From IMG/VR virus record IMGVR_UViG_3300050821_011420, positions 1-34,797 of that record: DNA of 34,797 bases; one strand, 5' to 3'. Source of the DNA: a virus. The notes beneath the pieces were generated by a model, which saw only the letters and a program-made list of their open reading frames with translations, was not told the origin of the DNA and did no database searches. A program made the position numbers and the translations under genes. This document shows, in pieces, positions 1 through 6,018 of the stretch; position 1 is the first letter of the stretch, and each line of letters opens with the position of its first letter.

Positions 1-93
1 ATCCAGGACGGCCTCCTCCCCTTGAGCGAAACCGTCCCGAACGCCGACTGATGCAGCAGGTTCAGAGAAAGCGCCAGTCGGCGAAGTCGTCAT
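1..93 (-). CDS. Partial CDS, unknown protein (N-terminus only)
   Basis: Only the first 31 codons lie in the window; the gene runs off the left edge. The ATG at 93 overlaps the TGA of the preceding 56-aa gene (TGATG), so the two are probably translationally coupled. The visible N-terminus is polar and Ala/Gly/Glu-rich, with no motif I recognise. No function can be given. Confidence 0.55.
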   Translation of the reverse strand, partial: MTTSPTGAFSEPAASVGVRDGFAQGEEAVLD

Positions 94-263
94 CACGGTA
101 ACTCCCGCACAGCGAAGCGCTGGACGCCGTGCTCGTCCTCAAATTCGATAAGTAAGTTTTGCCGATGCAACTCTTCGAGATCGGCCAGCAGCGCGATGGT
201 TTCGGCGACCGCCAGGAGGCGTGGGGTGGCGAGATCGCTTGTGGGTGCGGAAGGTGAGGCCAT
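93..263 (-). CDS. Small hypothetical protein, 56 aa
   Basis: This short ORF is supported by a strong ribosome-binding site (GAGGAGAG, about 7 nt before the ATG at 263) and by its overlap with the next leftward gene. Residues 18-40 are predicted to be helical and amphipathic (LLAVAETIALLADLEELHRQ), followed by a charged tail containing EFEDEHGV. No family is recognised. It is the first gene after the conserved element at 286-312, which is therefore a candidate leftward promoter or operator for it. Confidence 0.6.
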   Translation of the reverse strand: MASPSAPTSDLATPRLLAVAETIALLADLEELHRQNLLIEFEDEHGVQRFAVRELP

Positions 264-285
264 GGTGTTTCTCTCCTCGCCTCAG

Positions 286-380
286 TTGCGGTATGCTTTC
301 ACCGTTGAGGCTTTGACTGGCTTACAACATCGCTTGTTTTACGGGCGGCGCGGGGTTGGCTCCACGCGCCGTTTCTTTTT
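286..380. promoter_or_regulatory. Conserved intergenic element, copy A, with terminal hairpin
   Basis: A 27-bp block (286-312) matches 23 of 27 positions of the block at 1381-1407. On the + strand both blocks are followed about 35-55 nt later by a GC-rich hairpin and a T-rich run. Here the stem is CGGCGCG (346-352) with CGCGCCG (365-371), then TTTCTTTTT (372-380). In + orientation this resembles a small RNA ending in an intrinsic terminator. In - orientation the conserved block would be a promoter or operator for the gene starting at 263. The sequence does not decide between these. Confidence 0.55.
346..380 (+). terminator. Rho-independent-type terminator, + orientation
   Basis: A 7-bp perfect GC stem (346-352 with 365-371) and a 12-nt loop are followed at once by a nine-base pyrimidine run containing eight T. 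The T-run lies on the + side only, so it would stop rightward transcripts. It sits just beyond the end of the leftward gene at 379-648. Confidence 0.55.
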
Positions 381-648
381 AGGACACCAACTCCACGAAG
401 CCTTTAGGAACCGGGACGCCTCGGCGCCGTTCGTGCACGATCCATAATTTCAGGCGTGCGCCCTTCGGACAATTCGGGCAAGTGCTCAGCGGCCCTGATT
501 TCGGATTGCCGAGGTAGCCTTGATTGCGGCAGAGCAGGCAGTTCTGCGGATTGGTCTGTTCTTCCACGCAGCCCGCGCAAATTTCCTCGCACGCGGTGCA
601 GTGGTGTTTCTTTTCTCCGCAGATCGGACAGCTCTTTTCTTTGATCAT
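379..648 (-). CDS. Cys-rich zinc-ribbon protein, 89 aa
   Basis: The protein has ten cysteines arranged as five CxxC pairs (residues 7/10, 17/20, 24/27, 37/40, 57/60), with His15 and His16 between the first two. This is typical of a compact multi-zinc ribbon or DnaJ-like Cys-rich fold, possibly binding nucleic acid or protein. The basic C-terminal part contains ERRRG. The ATG at 648 overlaps the TGA of the upstream HTH gene (ATGA), so the two are probably co-translated. It belongs to a left-arm group of small zinc-binding-type proteins. The exact family is not recognised. Confidence 0.7.
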   Translation of the reverse strand: MIKEKSCPICGEKKHHCTACEEICAGCVEEQTNPQNCLLCRNQGYLGNPKSGPLSTCPNCPKGARLKLWIVHERRRGVPVPKGFVELVS

Positions 649-1412
649 GGGCTGCCTTCCATTTCCTCCGCCGCTTCCCGAGCTTTATCGAGCGCCACGC
701 CGTGCGCTTCCAGTCCGCGCGCCGGATCGCCGCGCGCCATCGACTGACAGGCCGCGAGAATGGCCACTTCGCGCATCATGGGCTTCACGTAGCGCGCATC
801 TCCCGGCTTCAACTCTGTGATTGAGCCGTTTGCGTACTCGACCGCGGTCGAGCCTTTCTCGTAGAGGTTGATGCGGTCGGCGAGTTCTTTGCGCTGGCGT
901 GGAGTGAGCGAGCGGCCCGCGCTGCGATGCTCCTGCTTCACTGGCGAGGGCGCGATCGGCGCGGATGCGGGTGGCATCGGGCGCGGAGGCAACGGACACA
1001 GCGCGCCGCGCAACTGTGATTCGATGTCGCGTGCCGTAAGCCGCGGGCTCAGCTTTGTGTGGCAAAGCTGGTAGGTTCGCTGGCGGCGAAGCTTTCCGCC
1101 TGGACGGGAATTCGCATCGTAGAGGAGCGTGAGCACGCCCTCACAGCGCACGATGTTCTTCTTGCCGAACTCGTGGCCGCGCTCCAGCCGGTCGAGCATT
1201 CGCTTGACGGTCGAGTAGTGCACGCCCAGCTCGATCGAGAGATTTCGGGTGGAGCGGAACAGTTCGGTGCCGAACTTGTTCTTCTCCAACATTTTCAAAA
1301 GCAGGAGCCGGTAGACGGGCGGCCAGGACGAAGATTCGACAAGAGTGGGCAGCGAGAAATGGCTACTCGCGCGGTCGGAATTGGGGTATGCTCTCGCTGT
1401 TGAGGCTGCCAT
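645..1412 (-). CDS. Helix-turn-helix DNA-binding protein, about 255 aa
   Basis: The N-terminal third carries a winged-HTH-like segment: a helix (VYRLLLLKMLE), then FRSTRNLSIELGVHYSTVKR, where the recognition helix would be HYSTVKRMLDRLE. A likely wing containing CEGVLTLLYD follows. The middle is Pro-rich (PLPPRPMPPASAPIAPSP) and the C-terminal half is helical and charged. The fold suits a phage replication initiator or transcription regulator. The start is uncertain: ATG at 1412 is used, but this would translate through the conserved element at 1381-1407; an ATG at 1430 and one at 1292 (which would cut off the first helix) are alternatives. Its stop overlaps the start of the next gene at 648. 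Confidence 0.65.
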   Translation of the reverse strand: MAASTARAYPNSDRASSHFSLPTLVESSSWPPVYRLLLLKMLEKNKFGTELFRSTRNLSIELGVHYSTVKRMLDRLERGHEFGKKNIVRCEGVLTLLYDANSRPGGKLRRQRTYQLCHTKLSPRLTARDIESQLRGALCPLPPRPMPPASAPIAPSPVKQEHRSAGRSLTPRQRKELADRINLYEKGSTAVEYANGSITELKPGDARYVKPMMREVAILAACQSMARGDPARGLEAHGVALDKAREAAEEMEGSP

Positions 1413-1475
1413 AGCGGGCACTCGACACATTTGTGCGCGGCGCGGGATTGTCCAGATTCCGCGCCGTTGGTTTTA
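1381..1475. promoter_or_regulatory. Conserved intergenic element, copy B, with terminal hairpin
   Basis: This is the second copy of the element at 286-380. The block at 1381-1407 is 23/27 identical to 286-312. It is followed on the + strand by an 8-bp perfect stem, CGGCGCGG (1438-1445) with CCGCGCCG (1459-1466), a 13-nt loop and a T-rich tail (1467-1475). It lies at the beginning of the HTH gene and just past the end of the leftward ORF at 1490. The same order of parts at two sites argues for a functional unit. Confidence 0.5.
1438..1475 (+). terminator. Hairpin with T-rich tail, + orientation
   Basis: An 8-bp GC-only stem with 13-nt loop is followed by TTGGTTTTA. The tail is weaker than that of copy A. 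It would act on rightward transcripts. Confidence 0.4.
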
Positions 1476-1489
1476 CCTCGAAGCTCCTC

Positions 1490-1837
1490 TCAAGCCGCCC
1501 GATCGCGCGTTGGTGACTCCACAGTTCGCACCGATTGAGTCGGCTTTTTCGGTGGCGCAGTCGCGCCAAAAAATTGTTCGTAGCACAGAGACCCGAGTTG
1601 CGCATTCCTGCGCGCGATGATGGCGGGCCAGACAGAATCCGGATGCAAGCCCAGAACGGAATAGCTTGCCAACACATGCGGCGCGGCTACTCCGCGCGCA
1701 GCGTTTAAGACGCAAATCCAGCTGATGCGGTAGTCGTCCCGGTAGTGAGGGTTCAATTCGAGGAGCTCGGTAGCTTCGAGGCGCGCGAGCACTCGTTCGT
1801 ACAGCCGCGGGGATCGGGCCAGTCGGTCCTCCGGCAA
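1490..1837 (-). CDS. Hypothetical protein, about 115 aa, start unclear
   Basis: The segment LYERVLARLEATELLELNPHYRDDYRISW looks like real protein: two amphipathic helices, then a hydrophobic stretch and ARRNAQLG. The composition is unlike its antisense. The only in-frame start upstream is TTG at 1837 with a weak AGG. The 1838-1931 stretch reads as plausible protein in another frame (VVTKNEQIVLPAFRSHVAAY), so the true gene may begin there and be broken by a frameshift or sequencing error. No family is recognised. Confidence 0.45.
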   Translation of the reverse strand: MPEDRLARSPRLYERVLARLEATELLELNPHYRDDYRISWICVLNAARGVAAPHVLASYSVLGLHPDSVWPAIIARRNAQLGSLCYEQFFGATAPPKKPTQSVRTVESPTRDRAA

Positions 1838-1920
1838 AGCAGGCCTGCGAATTGTATGCGGCTACGTGGGAACGGAACGCAGGCAGGACAATCTGTTCGT
1901 TTTTCGTAACAACGGCCCCA

Positions 1921-2250
1921 CTAGGCGGCATTCGCGTGGCTCCGCTGGGGGTTGGGTTGGGCTGGGGTTGGGGGTTTGCGGCTGGATGCGGACTTTACAG
2001 AATACCTGTTCTTATCGGACATTGAGCCGCCTGGGCCGTACTCGACGGCACCGCCCAGTGTCGCGACGAGACCGCCGTCCTCTCCACCACCATTGGGCGG
2101 CGGCGGGGGCGGAAGCTGGCGTCGGCAGCGCGCCCGGCAATTGCGAACACGCGTCCGATTCGCACACTCGGGGGAACAAAACCTCTTATTCCGAGCGGTT
2201 ACGGGGAAGACGTTCGCGCAATCGTCGGCAGCACACGTTCGTTTTTCCAT
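1921..2250 (-). CDS. Zinc-finger protein with FCSxxC motif, 109 aa
   Basis: The N-terminus holds C6 and C11, then C25 and C29 in the motif RFCSPEC, a treble-clef/zinc-ribbon pattern often found in small phage DNA-associated proteins. C38 and C42 follow in a basic stretch (RNCRARCRRQ). The middle is a polyproline and Gly run; the C-terminal part is low-complexity and its DNA contains the G-quadruplex motif at 1947-1974. The ATG at 2250 has a GGGTGG about 6 nt upstream; a start 9 nt earlier is also possible. The function is probably nucleic-acid binding, inferred only from the metal motif. Confidence 0.6.
   Translation of the reverse strand: MEKRTCAADDCANVFPVTARNKRFCSPECANRTRVRNCRARCRRQLPPPPPPNGGGEDGGLVATLGGAVEYGPGGSMSDKNRYSVKSASSRKPPTPAQPNPQRSHANAA
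1947..1974 (+). other. G-quadruplex-forming motif
   Basis: Five G-runs (5, 3, 3, 4 and 5 bases) are separated by 2-nt spacers (TT, TT, CT, TT). This meets the usual four-run rule with very short loops. It lies on the + strand, which is the template strand for the leftward gene at 1921-2250, in the codons of its Pro/Gln-rich tail. Confidence 0.75.
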
Positions 2251-2659
2251 GCGGCCCACCCTACTGTAATGATCATTTCAGCGTCAAGGGAAATCGCACA
2301 GCCAGACTCCACTTCGCCATCGATGATTTCCACAACCGGGGGCAATTTGCTCCCGGGAGTAGTTTGCACTCGGAGCAGGCAGCACGGAGACCGGGTGCAG
2401 ATTGCACACCAAAGAAGCTTTTAGTATTTGAATCTAGTTATCTAAACCCCCTTACCCCCTTTGTTCGCGAAAGACTTGTGCATCCCGTGGAAAAGCACAT
2501 CGGAGCCGCGCAAGCGCGGAATCAAGGCAGGCAATTTTCTAGTGGGGGCGACACGCCCCCACACCCCCTGTTTTTCCACGAGAGGAAAAGCAAAAGCCTT
2601 GCCACCTTCAGCCGTGGCGATGTCGAAAAGTTGTGAAGGGTGAGGAAAACCGAAAAAAT
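2251..2659. other. 409-base non-coding stretch with structure
   Basis: I see no convincing gene here. It contains a near-palindrome at 2336-2357 (CCGGG at one end, CCCGG at the other), an AT-rich island at 2410-2450 that could hold the leftward promoter for the gene starting at 2250, two C-runs, and the nested inverted-repeat element at 2486-2580. Confidence 0.6.
2486..2580. ncRNA. Candidate structured element (three-way junction)
   Basis: A 9-bp closing stem, CGTGGAAAA (2486-2494) with TTTTCCACG (2572-2580), encloses two perfect GC hairpins: CCGCGC-AA-GCGCGG (2506-2519) and GTGGGGGCG-ACA-CGCCCCCAC (2542-2562). All three helices are exact. This could be a structured RNA, an attenuator, or a DNA-level site such as a recombination or packaging site. 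The strand is not known. Confidence 0.45.
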
Positions 2660-2947
2660 CTACGCCAGGTCGGCGTAGCGCTTCGGGCGGGGCACAGAGG
2701 CGGGAGTAGAAGCGGGAGCTTGCAGGGAGATGAATTTCACATCGATACAGCGCGGGCAGAAGACGACGATGTGTTTGCGGATTCTCGTCAACGGTTGATA
2801 GGCGTGGCCATGATATTCGCAAGGCTGTAGCGGGCGCGGGGACGTCGCGGGTTCCATCGCTACTTGAGGAGCGGAGTTCTGGAGTTGGAAGTTTTCCCTT
2901 TCCGCGTCGGCCTCAGATTTGCGGGAGAAGCGAAGCTTCAACGTCAC
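2660..2947 (-). CDS. Small protein with Cys/His metal motif, 95 aa
   Basis: The GTG at 2947 overlaps the TGA of the upstream gene (GTGA), indicating coupled translation. A candidate zinc site is formed by C43, H46 or H48, and the pair C64/C67 (FCPRC) in the segment from PCEYHGHAY to VVFCPRCIDV. The N-terminus is basic and polar and the C-terminus is Pro/Ala-rich. The longer reading to 3355 is rejected because it would overlap the 115-aa gene entirely. The family is not recognised; a zinc ribbon is inferred. Confidence 0.6.
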   Translation of the reverse strand: MTLKLRFSRKSEADAERENFQLQNSAPQVAMEPATSPRPLQPCEYHGHAYQPLTRIRKHIVVFCPRCIDVKFISLQAPASTPASVPRPKRYADLA

Positions 2948-3291
2948 GCGGCCTCGATGGCGCGCACTTTCAGCTTGTAGCGATGCGCGAAGCCGGGCGC
3001 GAACGCTTTGATCGCACCGCGGAACTGGTCCTCGATTTCGAGGTAGTGCTTCTCGTCGACCTTCGCCAGTTTGTCTTTCTTCCAGGCCTTCACGAGTTTT
3101 TTGAGGATGGCGTCTTTCTGCTCGTACAGCGCTTTCGCTCGCTCGGCGAGATCCTCGTGCAGAGCATAGAGCTCGGCGACGGTCTTGGGAGTTTTCGGGC
3201 GAGCGTATGGCTTGCGAGCGTACGGGGAACGTTCCGAGCGGGGCGGCTTGCGGGTGGGCAGCGAGCTGGCGTGGGCGGCGCTCATCGTCAT
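2944..3291 (-). CDS. Basic coiled-coil protein, 115 aa
   Basis: A Lys/Arg/Pro-rich N-terminal 35 residues (PTRKPPRSERSPYARKPYAR) is followed by a long helical segment from about residue 38 to 95 with heptad-like spacing (VAELYALHEDLAERAKALYE, then KKLVKAW). This suggests a nucleic-acid-associated or accessory protein. The ATG at 3291 overlaps the TGA of a tiny upstream ORF (ATGA) and its own stop overlaps the next GTG. No family is recognised. Confidence 0.65.
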   Translation of the reverse strand: MTMSAAHASSLPTRKPPRSERSPYARKPYARPKTPKTVAELYALHEDLAERAKALYEQKDAILKKLVKAWKKDKLAKVDEKHYLEIEDQFRGAIKAFAPGFAHRYKLKVRAIEAA

Positions 3292-3362
3292 GCGGCTTTC
3301 GGCGAGGGAGACGGAGACGCGGGCTTGCGGGCAGGTTTCCGGAATGGGAGAACACGGGCCAT
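3288..3362 (-). CDS. Possible very small basic ORF, 24 aa
   Basis: MARVLPFRKPARKPASPSPS is followed by four more residues. It fits exactly between two leftward genes: it starts 6 nt after one stop and shares ATGA with the next start. No clear ribosome-binding site is present, so it may be only a coupling leader. Confidence 0.3.
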   Translation of the reverse strand: MARVLPFRKPARKPASPSPSPKAA

Positions 3363-3367
3363 CGAAG

Positions 3368-3595
3368 TTAGTAGTTCACTTTCCCGATCACGTCCAGAAC
3401 GGATTCGAAGTTCGGATTCGCGTCCAGTGCTTTGATTGCTGCATCCACGTCGGTGAGTCGCGCCGCCAGTGCGGCCTTCTGCTGAATCAGTCGCTCGCGA
3501 AGTGTCGGAGGATAAATTTGTGCTTGAGCGAGTCCCGTTTCGCAACCCGGAGCATCGGCACCAAAACTGCGCAGAGCTTTATTGAGAGCACTCAT
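3368..3595 (-). CDS. Short helical hypothetical protein, 75 aa
   Basis: The C-terminal two thirds is a coiled-coil-like helix (LRERLIQQKAALAARLTDVD) ending in NPNFESVLDVIGKV. The ATG at 3595 is chosen because it gives a compact start; there is no strong ribosome-binding site. It is divergent from the + gene at 3782, and the 186-bp gap between them holds the repeats at 3727 and 3749. Confidence 0.5.
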   Translation of the reverse strand: MSALNKALRSFGADAPGCETGLAQAQIYPPTLRERLIQQKAALAARLTDVDAAIKALDANPNFESVLDVIGKVNY

Positions 3596-3726
3596 GCACC
3601 AAATGCTACCGAGGGCCATGTCCGACCGGCCACCAGGAATCGCCAACCGGCCAAACCAAAGTAACCGGCGGCCTCAGAGTGTTGACTCTCCTGAGTCCAG
3701 CCAGTGCCTCTCAGACCCGCGCCAGC

Positions 3727-3781
3727 ATTTTGCTAGCATATTCCTGATATTTTGCTATCAAATTCGCTTGGAGGTGGTTCG
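3727..3781 (+). promoter_or_regulatory. Candidate promoter with repeated ATTTTGCTA and strong RBS
   Basis: The 9-mer ATTTTGCTA occurs at 3727-3735 and 3749-3757, 22 bp apart (two helical turns). A possible -35 TTGCTA lies 17 bp before TGCTAT. A strong ribosome-binding site (TTGGAGGTGG) precedes the ATG at 3782. This AT-rich patch stands out from its GC-rich surroundings. Confidence 0.45.
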
Positions 3782-4171
3782 ATGGGACGAGGAAGGCCGC
3801 GCGATGCTCAATTTTGCTGCTCTTCAAAGTGCCTGCGCGAGATTTTGCCAACCGAGAAGGCGGTCGCGTTGACGGTGTTCGCCTGCACCCTTGGCATGGG
3901 GAAACGCCGCACATCGAAATCGGAGCGCTTGTTCCTCTGCCCGCAGTGCGCCTACCGCGTCGCCGGCGTCGAGAAGGAACCTTCGAAGACAGCCCCGTTT
4001 GACCTGGCAATCTTCCGGGTGCTGCTTGACCTGGTCGGCGCGGATCCCGACGTCGCGCAGGCGGGATGGGAACAGCTTCAGCAACGCCGCCGAGAGTTTC
4101 TGTACCAACCTGCGCTCACCACCGGCGAGGTGTTGCCACCCACGCGACGACAACTCAACGCGGCCGTCTAG
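3782..4171 (+). CDS. Cys-rich protein on the opposite strand, 129 aa
   Basis: The gene runs against its neighbours and has its own strong ribosome-binding site (GGAGGTGG). A candidate zinc site is C12/C13, C17, C35 and the CPQC pair at 53/56, inside residues 10-60. The C-terminal half is helical (FRVLLDLVGADPDVAQAGWE). It ends 4 nt from the lysozyme stop, in convergent orientation. The metal-binding part and phage setting suggest a small regulator or host-takeover protein; this is inference. The longer upstream start at 3752 is rejected because it lies before the ribosome-binding site. Confidence 0.6.
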   Translation: MGRGRPRDAQFCCSSKCLREILPTEKAVALTVFACTLGMGKRRTSKSERLFLCPQCAYRVAGVEKEPSKTAPFDLAIFRVLLDLVGADPDVAQAGWEQLQQRRREFLYQPALTTGEVLPPTRRQLNAAV

Positions 4172-4175
4172 AGCC

Positions 4176-4628
4176 TCACTGGTACTGGCCCGAAATGATC
4201 TGCTGCGCGAGTCTCTTCGCGCGATCGCCGACCTGGCGCGCCCAGAGCGAATCGAGGAAGGCGGCCGCGGCATCGCGAAAGTTTCTGGCTTGCATCGAGC
4301 CCATCGCGATGTGAAACCCTTTCAGGTGATCGATCCCTTCGTTGAAAACCATGTTGAGCAGCGCATCCTTGCGCACCTGGTCAAGCTCCATCGACCAGGG
4401 GAAGTTCACCTCGAGCGCAACCGTCGCGTCTTGCACGTCGTTGTCGAGTAAAAAGTCGCGTTCTTTTTTCGCGAGACCTTTCGCGCTGAGATTGCGACCC
4501 ACGCCGATCGTGAGGTTGCCTGCGAGCGTTTGGTCGCGCAGCAAAGTCTTGCCGGTGGCGTCGTCGTAAGCGAACTGACGATCCTCTTCGTCGCGGCGGA
4601 GCTGGTCTTTTAAGTTGGTCGGGGGCAC
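4176..4628 (-). CDS. Endolysin, GH24 (T4-type) lysozyme, 150 aa
   Basis: This is a muramidase of the glycoside hydrolase 24 family, cleaving the MurNAc-GlcNAc bond of peptidoglycan at lysis. The expected triad is visible: Glu14 in RRDEEDRQ (T4 Glu11), Asp23 in YDDATG (T4 Asp20) and Thr40 in LTIGVGR (T4 Thr26). The C-terminal region (AFLDSLWARQVGDRAKRLAQ) fits the family helix. Length is close to T4 lysozyme (164 aa). There is no signal peptide, so it should need a holin. The start is GTG at 4628 with a weak ribosome-binding site. It is the last gene of the leftward lysis group. Confidence 0.9.
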   Translation of the reverse strand: MPPTNLKDQLRRDEEDRQFAYDDATGKTLLRDQTLAGNLTIGVGRNLSAKGLAKKERDFLLDNDVQDATVALEVNFPWSMELDQVRKDALLNMVFNEGIDHLKGFHIAMGSMQARNFRDAAAAFLDSLWARQVGDRAKRLAQQIISGQYQ

Positions 4629-4658
4629 GGTGCTAGCCTGAGACAGGAGAAAACCGAG

Positions 4659-4925
4659 ATGAGGAGTTGGAAATTTCTGGCGCTAAGTTCAATCTTTTTC
4701 GTTTGCGGTTGGTACATGCATGGCCGCGTGGAGAGTCCGGAATTTGTACTCCCTGAAGCAATGGCTGAAGGACCGCATGGCATACTCGAAGCAGCATTTT
4801 GTTTCGAATGCAAAGGCGTTTATTCCCGAGCGCCGATAAACCTGCCGGACGAGCGCTGGCTAGTTAAAGACGTAGCTGTAGACATGGCTGCCCACACGAT
4901 CACGTGCACCAAAGATTCGAAGTGA
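4659..4925 (+). CDS. Small membrane-anchored or secreted protein, 88 aa, + strand
   Basis: The N-terminus MRSWKFLALSSIFFVCGWYM is a positively charged start followed by a hydrophobic helix: a signal anchor or uncleaved signal. The rest is probably outside the inner membrane and has a CFEC motif (around residue 50) plus a Cys near the end. The ribosome-binding site ACAGGAG lies upstream of ATG 4659. The gene is divergent from the lysozyme (30 bp apart) and converges on the 74-aa gene. A role in envelope disruption or exclusion is possible but not shown. Confidence 0.55.
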   Translation: MRSWKFLALSSIFFVCGWYMHGRVESPEFVLPEAMAEGPHGILEAAFCFECKGVYSRAPINLPDERWLVKDVAVDMAAHTITCTKDSK

Positions 4926-4927
4926 AC

Positions 4928-5152
4928 TTACACCTGGTCGCGTTTCGCGCGGGCGTGCGCGTCTTCCGGTGTTTCGACAAACCGGTTCATGTACCTGGTC
5001 AATTCCCAGATCGCATCGATCGCAAACCGTGCGTTGCCGGTGGTGTCGTCGGTGAGTTGCACGAAGTGGGAAATCTCGAGCAGCCGGTTGCCGAGCTTGA
5101 TCACCAGGTCCGCAGAGATGAGCGGAGCCGGTGGCGGAACCGGACGGGACAC
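4928..5152 (-). CDS. Hypothetical protein of the lysis region, 74 aa
   Basis: The start is taken as the GTG at 5152, which shares one base with the TAG of the upstream gene. The longer reading to 5239 would lie wholly over that gene. A Pro-rich N-terminus precedes a helical body (DLVIKLGNRLLEISHFVQLT, then AIDAIWELTRYM). No transmembrane segment is seen. Function unknown; position suggests an accessory of lysis. Confidence 0.55.
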   Translation of the reverse strand: MSRPVPPPAPLISADLVIKLGNRLLEISHFVQLTDDTTGNARFAIDAIWELTRYMNRFVETPEDAHARAKRDQV

Positions 5153-5451
5153 TACTTCGCGGCCAGACCACGCAGCGCCAGGGGCAGCAGGGCGCGGAAG
5201 ATAATCAGGATCGTCGCAAACTGAAAGCCCACCAGCCACGTAAGCACCCTCCGCCAGACTCTTTCTCGCTCCAGCTGCGCCAGCAACTTGTCGTTGATGC
5301 GGATCTGGCGGCGCAGATTGTCGTGGGCGACGGTGATGTCGGCCGCGAGCTCCTCCGGCGATCTACGAGTGTAGTCGGAAATGCGCGGCGGATGGGTCTG
5401 CTTATAAAACTCGTACTCGGTGGGATCGATGTAGAGCGGGTCTTGCGGCAT
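5152..5451 (-). CDS. Small membrane protein of the lysis cassette, 99 aa
   Basis: Residues about 30-65 form a charged helical or coiled-coil segment (AADITVAHDNLRRQIRIND). One hydrophobic segment near the C-terminus (LTWLVGFQFATILIIFRALL) is followed by a short basic tail. The topology resembles small phage lysis or spanin-accessory proteins. The gene begins 3 nt after the stop of the 3-TM protein and overlaps the next by 1 nt, so it is in the lysis operon. The exact role is not known. Confidence 0.65.
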   Translation of the reverse strand: MPQDPLYIDPTEYEFYKQTHPPRISDYTRRSPEELAADITVAHDNLRRQIRINDKLLAQLERERVWRRVLTWLVGFQFATILIIFRALLPLALRGLAAK

Positions 5452-5454
5452 GGG

Positions 5455-6018
5455 CTACTTCGTGTTCTGCGAGAGGCCTTGGATGGTCTCGTCCTTTCGG
5501 GCGGAACCGGCGCTGCTTCCAAAGTAGTAGCCGAGCACCAGCAACAGAGCCGCATCGAGCGTGCCCAAAATTCTTCCGACCAACTCGGGCGATACATTCG
5601 GCGGCGCGCCGTAGCGCAGGTAAAGAAACTCTCCCCCGAAACATAGAGCGCAGACCGTGTAGGCGAGAATGCGCGGCGTCCAATCACGCACCACGGTCTC
5701 GCGCAAGCGTGCGCTCTCGCGGTCCTTCTCCGCAAGCGATTCCAGCTCCTGCGCGTTCTGGTAGCCCAGCTGGGCGAGCTGCAGCTGCAGGTCTTGCTCC
5801 GCCTTGATGAGTGCGGCGCGTTGCTGCGGATCGGCCATCGCCACCGCGATCGCCTGTGAGATGGAATCGCTATTGTTCCCCGGAGCCTTTGTCAGTCCGA
5901 GCGCCGCCGCCAGCGCATTCGCCGCCATCGTCCCGAGCGGCCCGCCGAGTGACGCGGCCGCCGAGATGAACGGAAAGGCTTTCTTGAGAACGTCGGTGAA
6001 GCCGGAAGACGTCGCCAT
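5455..6018 (-). CDS. Probable holin, three transmembrane segments, 187 aa
   Basis: Hydrophobic segments are visible at about residues 14-40 (SAAASLGGPLGTMAANALAA), 115-135 (ILAYTVCALCFGGEFLYLRY) and 150-168 (TLDAALLLVLGYYFGSSAGS). A polar helical stretch rich in Gln and Glu lies between the first two. The pattern, with DWTPRILAY and the GSSAGSARK ending, resembles the 3-TM holin group seen in phages and gene transfer agents. Upstream of a signal-less GH24 lysozyme, a holin is the expected partner. Its start overlaps the stop of the preceding 56-aa gene. Confidence 0.7.
   Translation of the reverse strand: MATSSGFTDVLKKAFPFISAAASLGGPLGTMAANALAAALGLTKAPGNNSDSISQAIAVAMADPQQRAALIKAEQDLQLQLAQLGYQNAQELESLAEKDRESARLRETVVRDWTPRILAYTVCALCFGGEFLYLRYGAPPNVSPELVGRILGTLDAALLLVLGYYFGSSAGSARKDETIQGLSQNTK

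Noticed and set aside
2542-2580. Intrinsic terminator at the GC hairpin before GTTTTT
   Set aside because: The T-run is separated from the stem by eight bases and forms part of the outer stem of the larger structure, so a simple terminator reading is less likely.
1866-2636. A 256-aa + strand ORF
   Set aside because: Low-complexity Arg/Gly-rich translation lying over the zinc-finger gene and the structured gap.
2442-2822. A 126-aa leftward ORF
   Set aside because: It would cover the three-way-junction element and overlap the better supported 95-aa gene; no ribosome-binding site.
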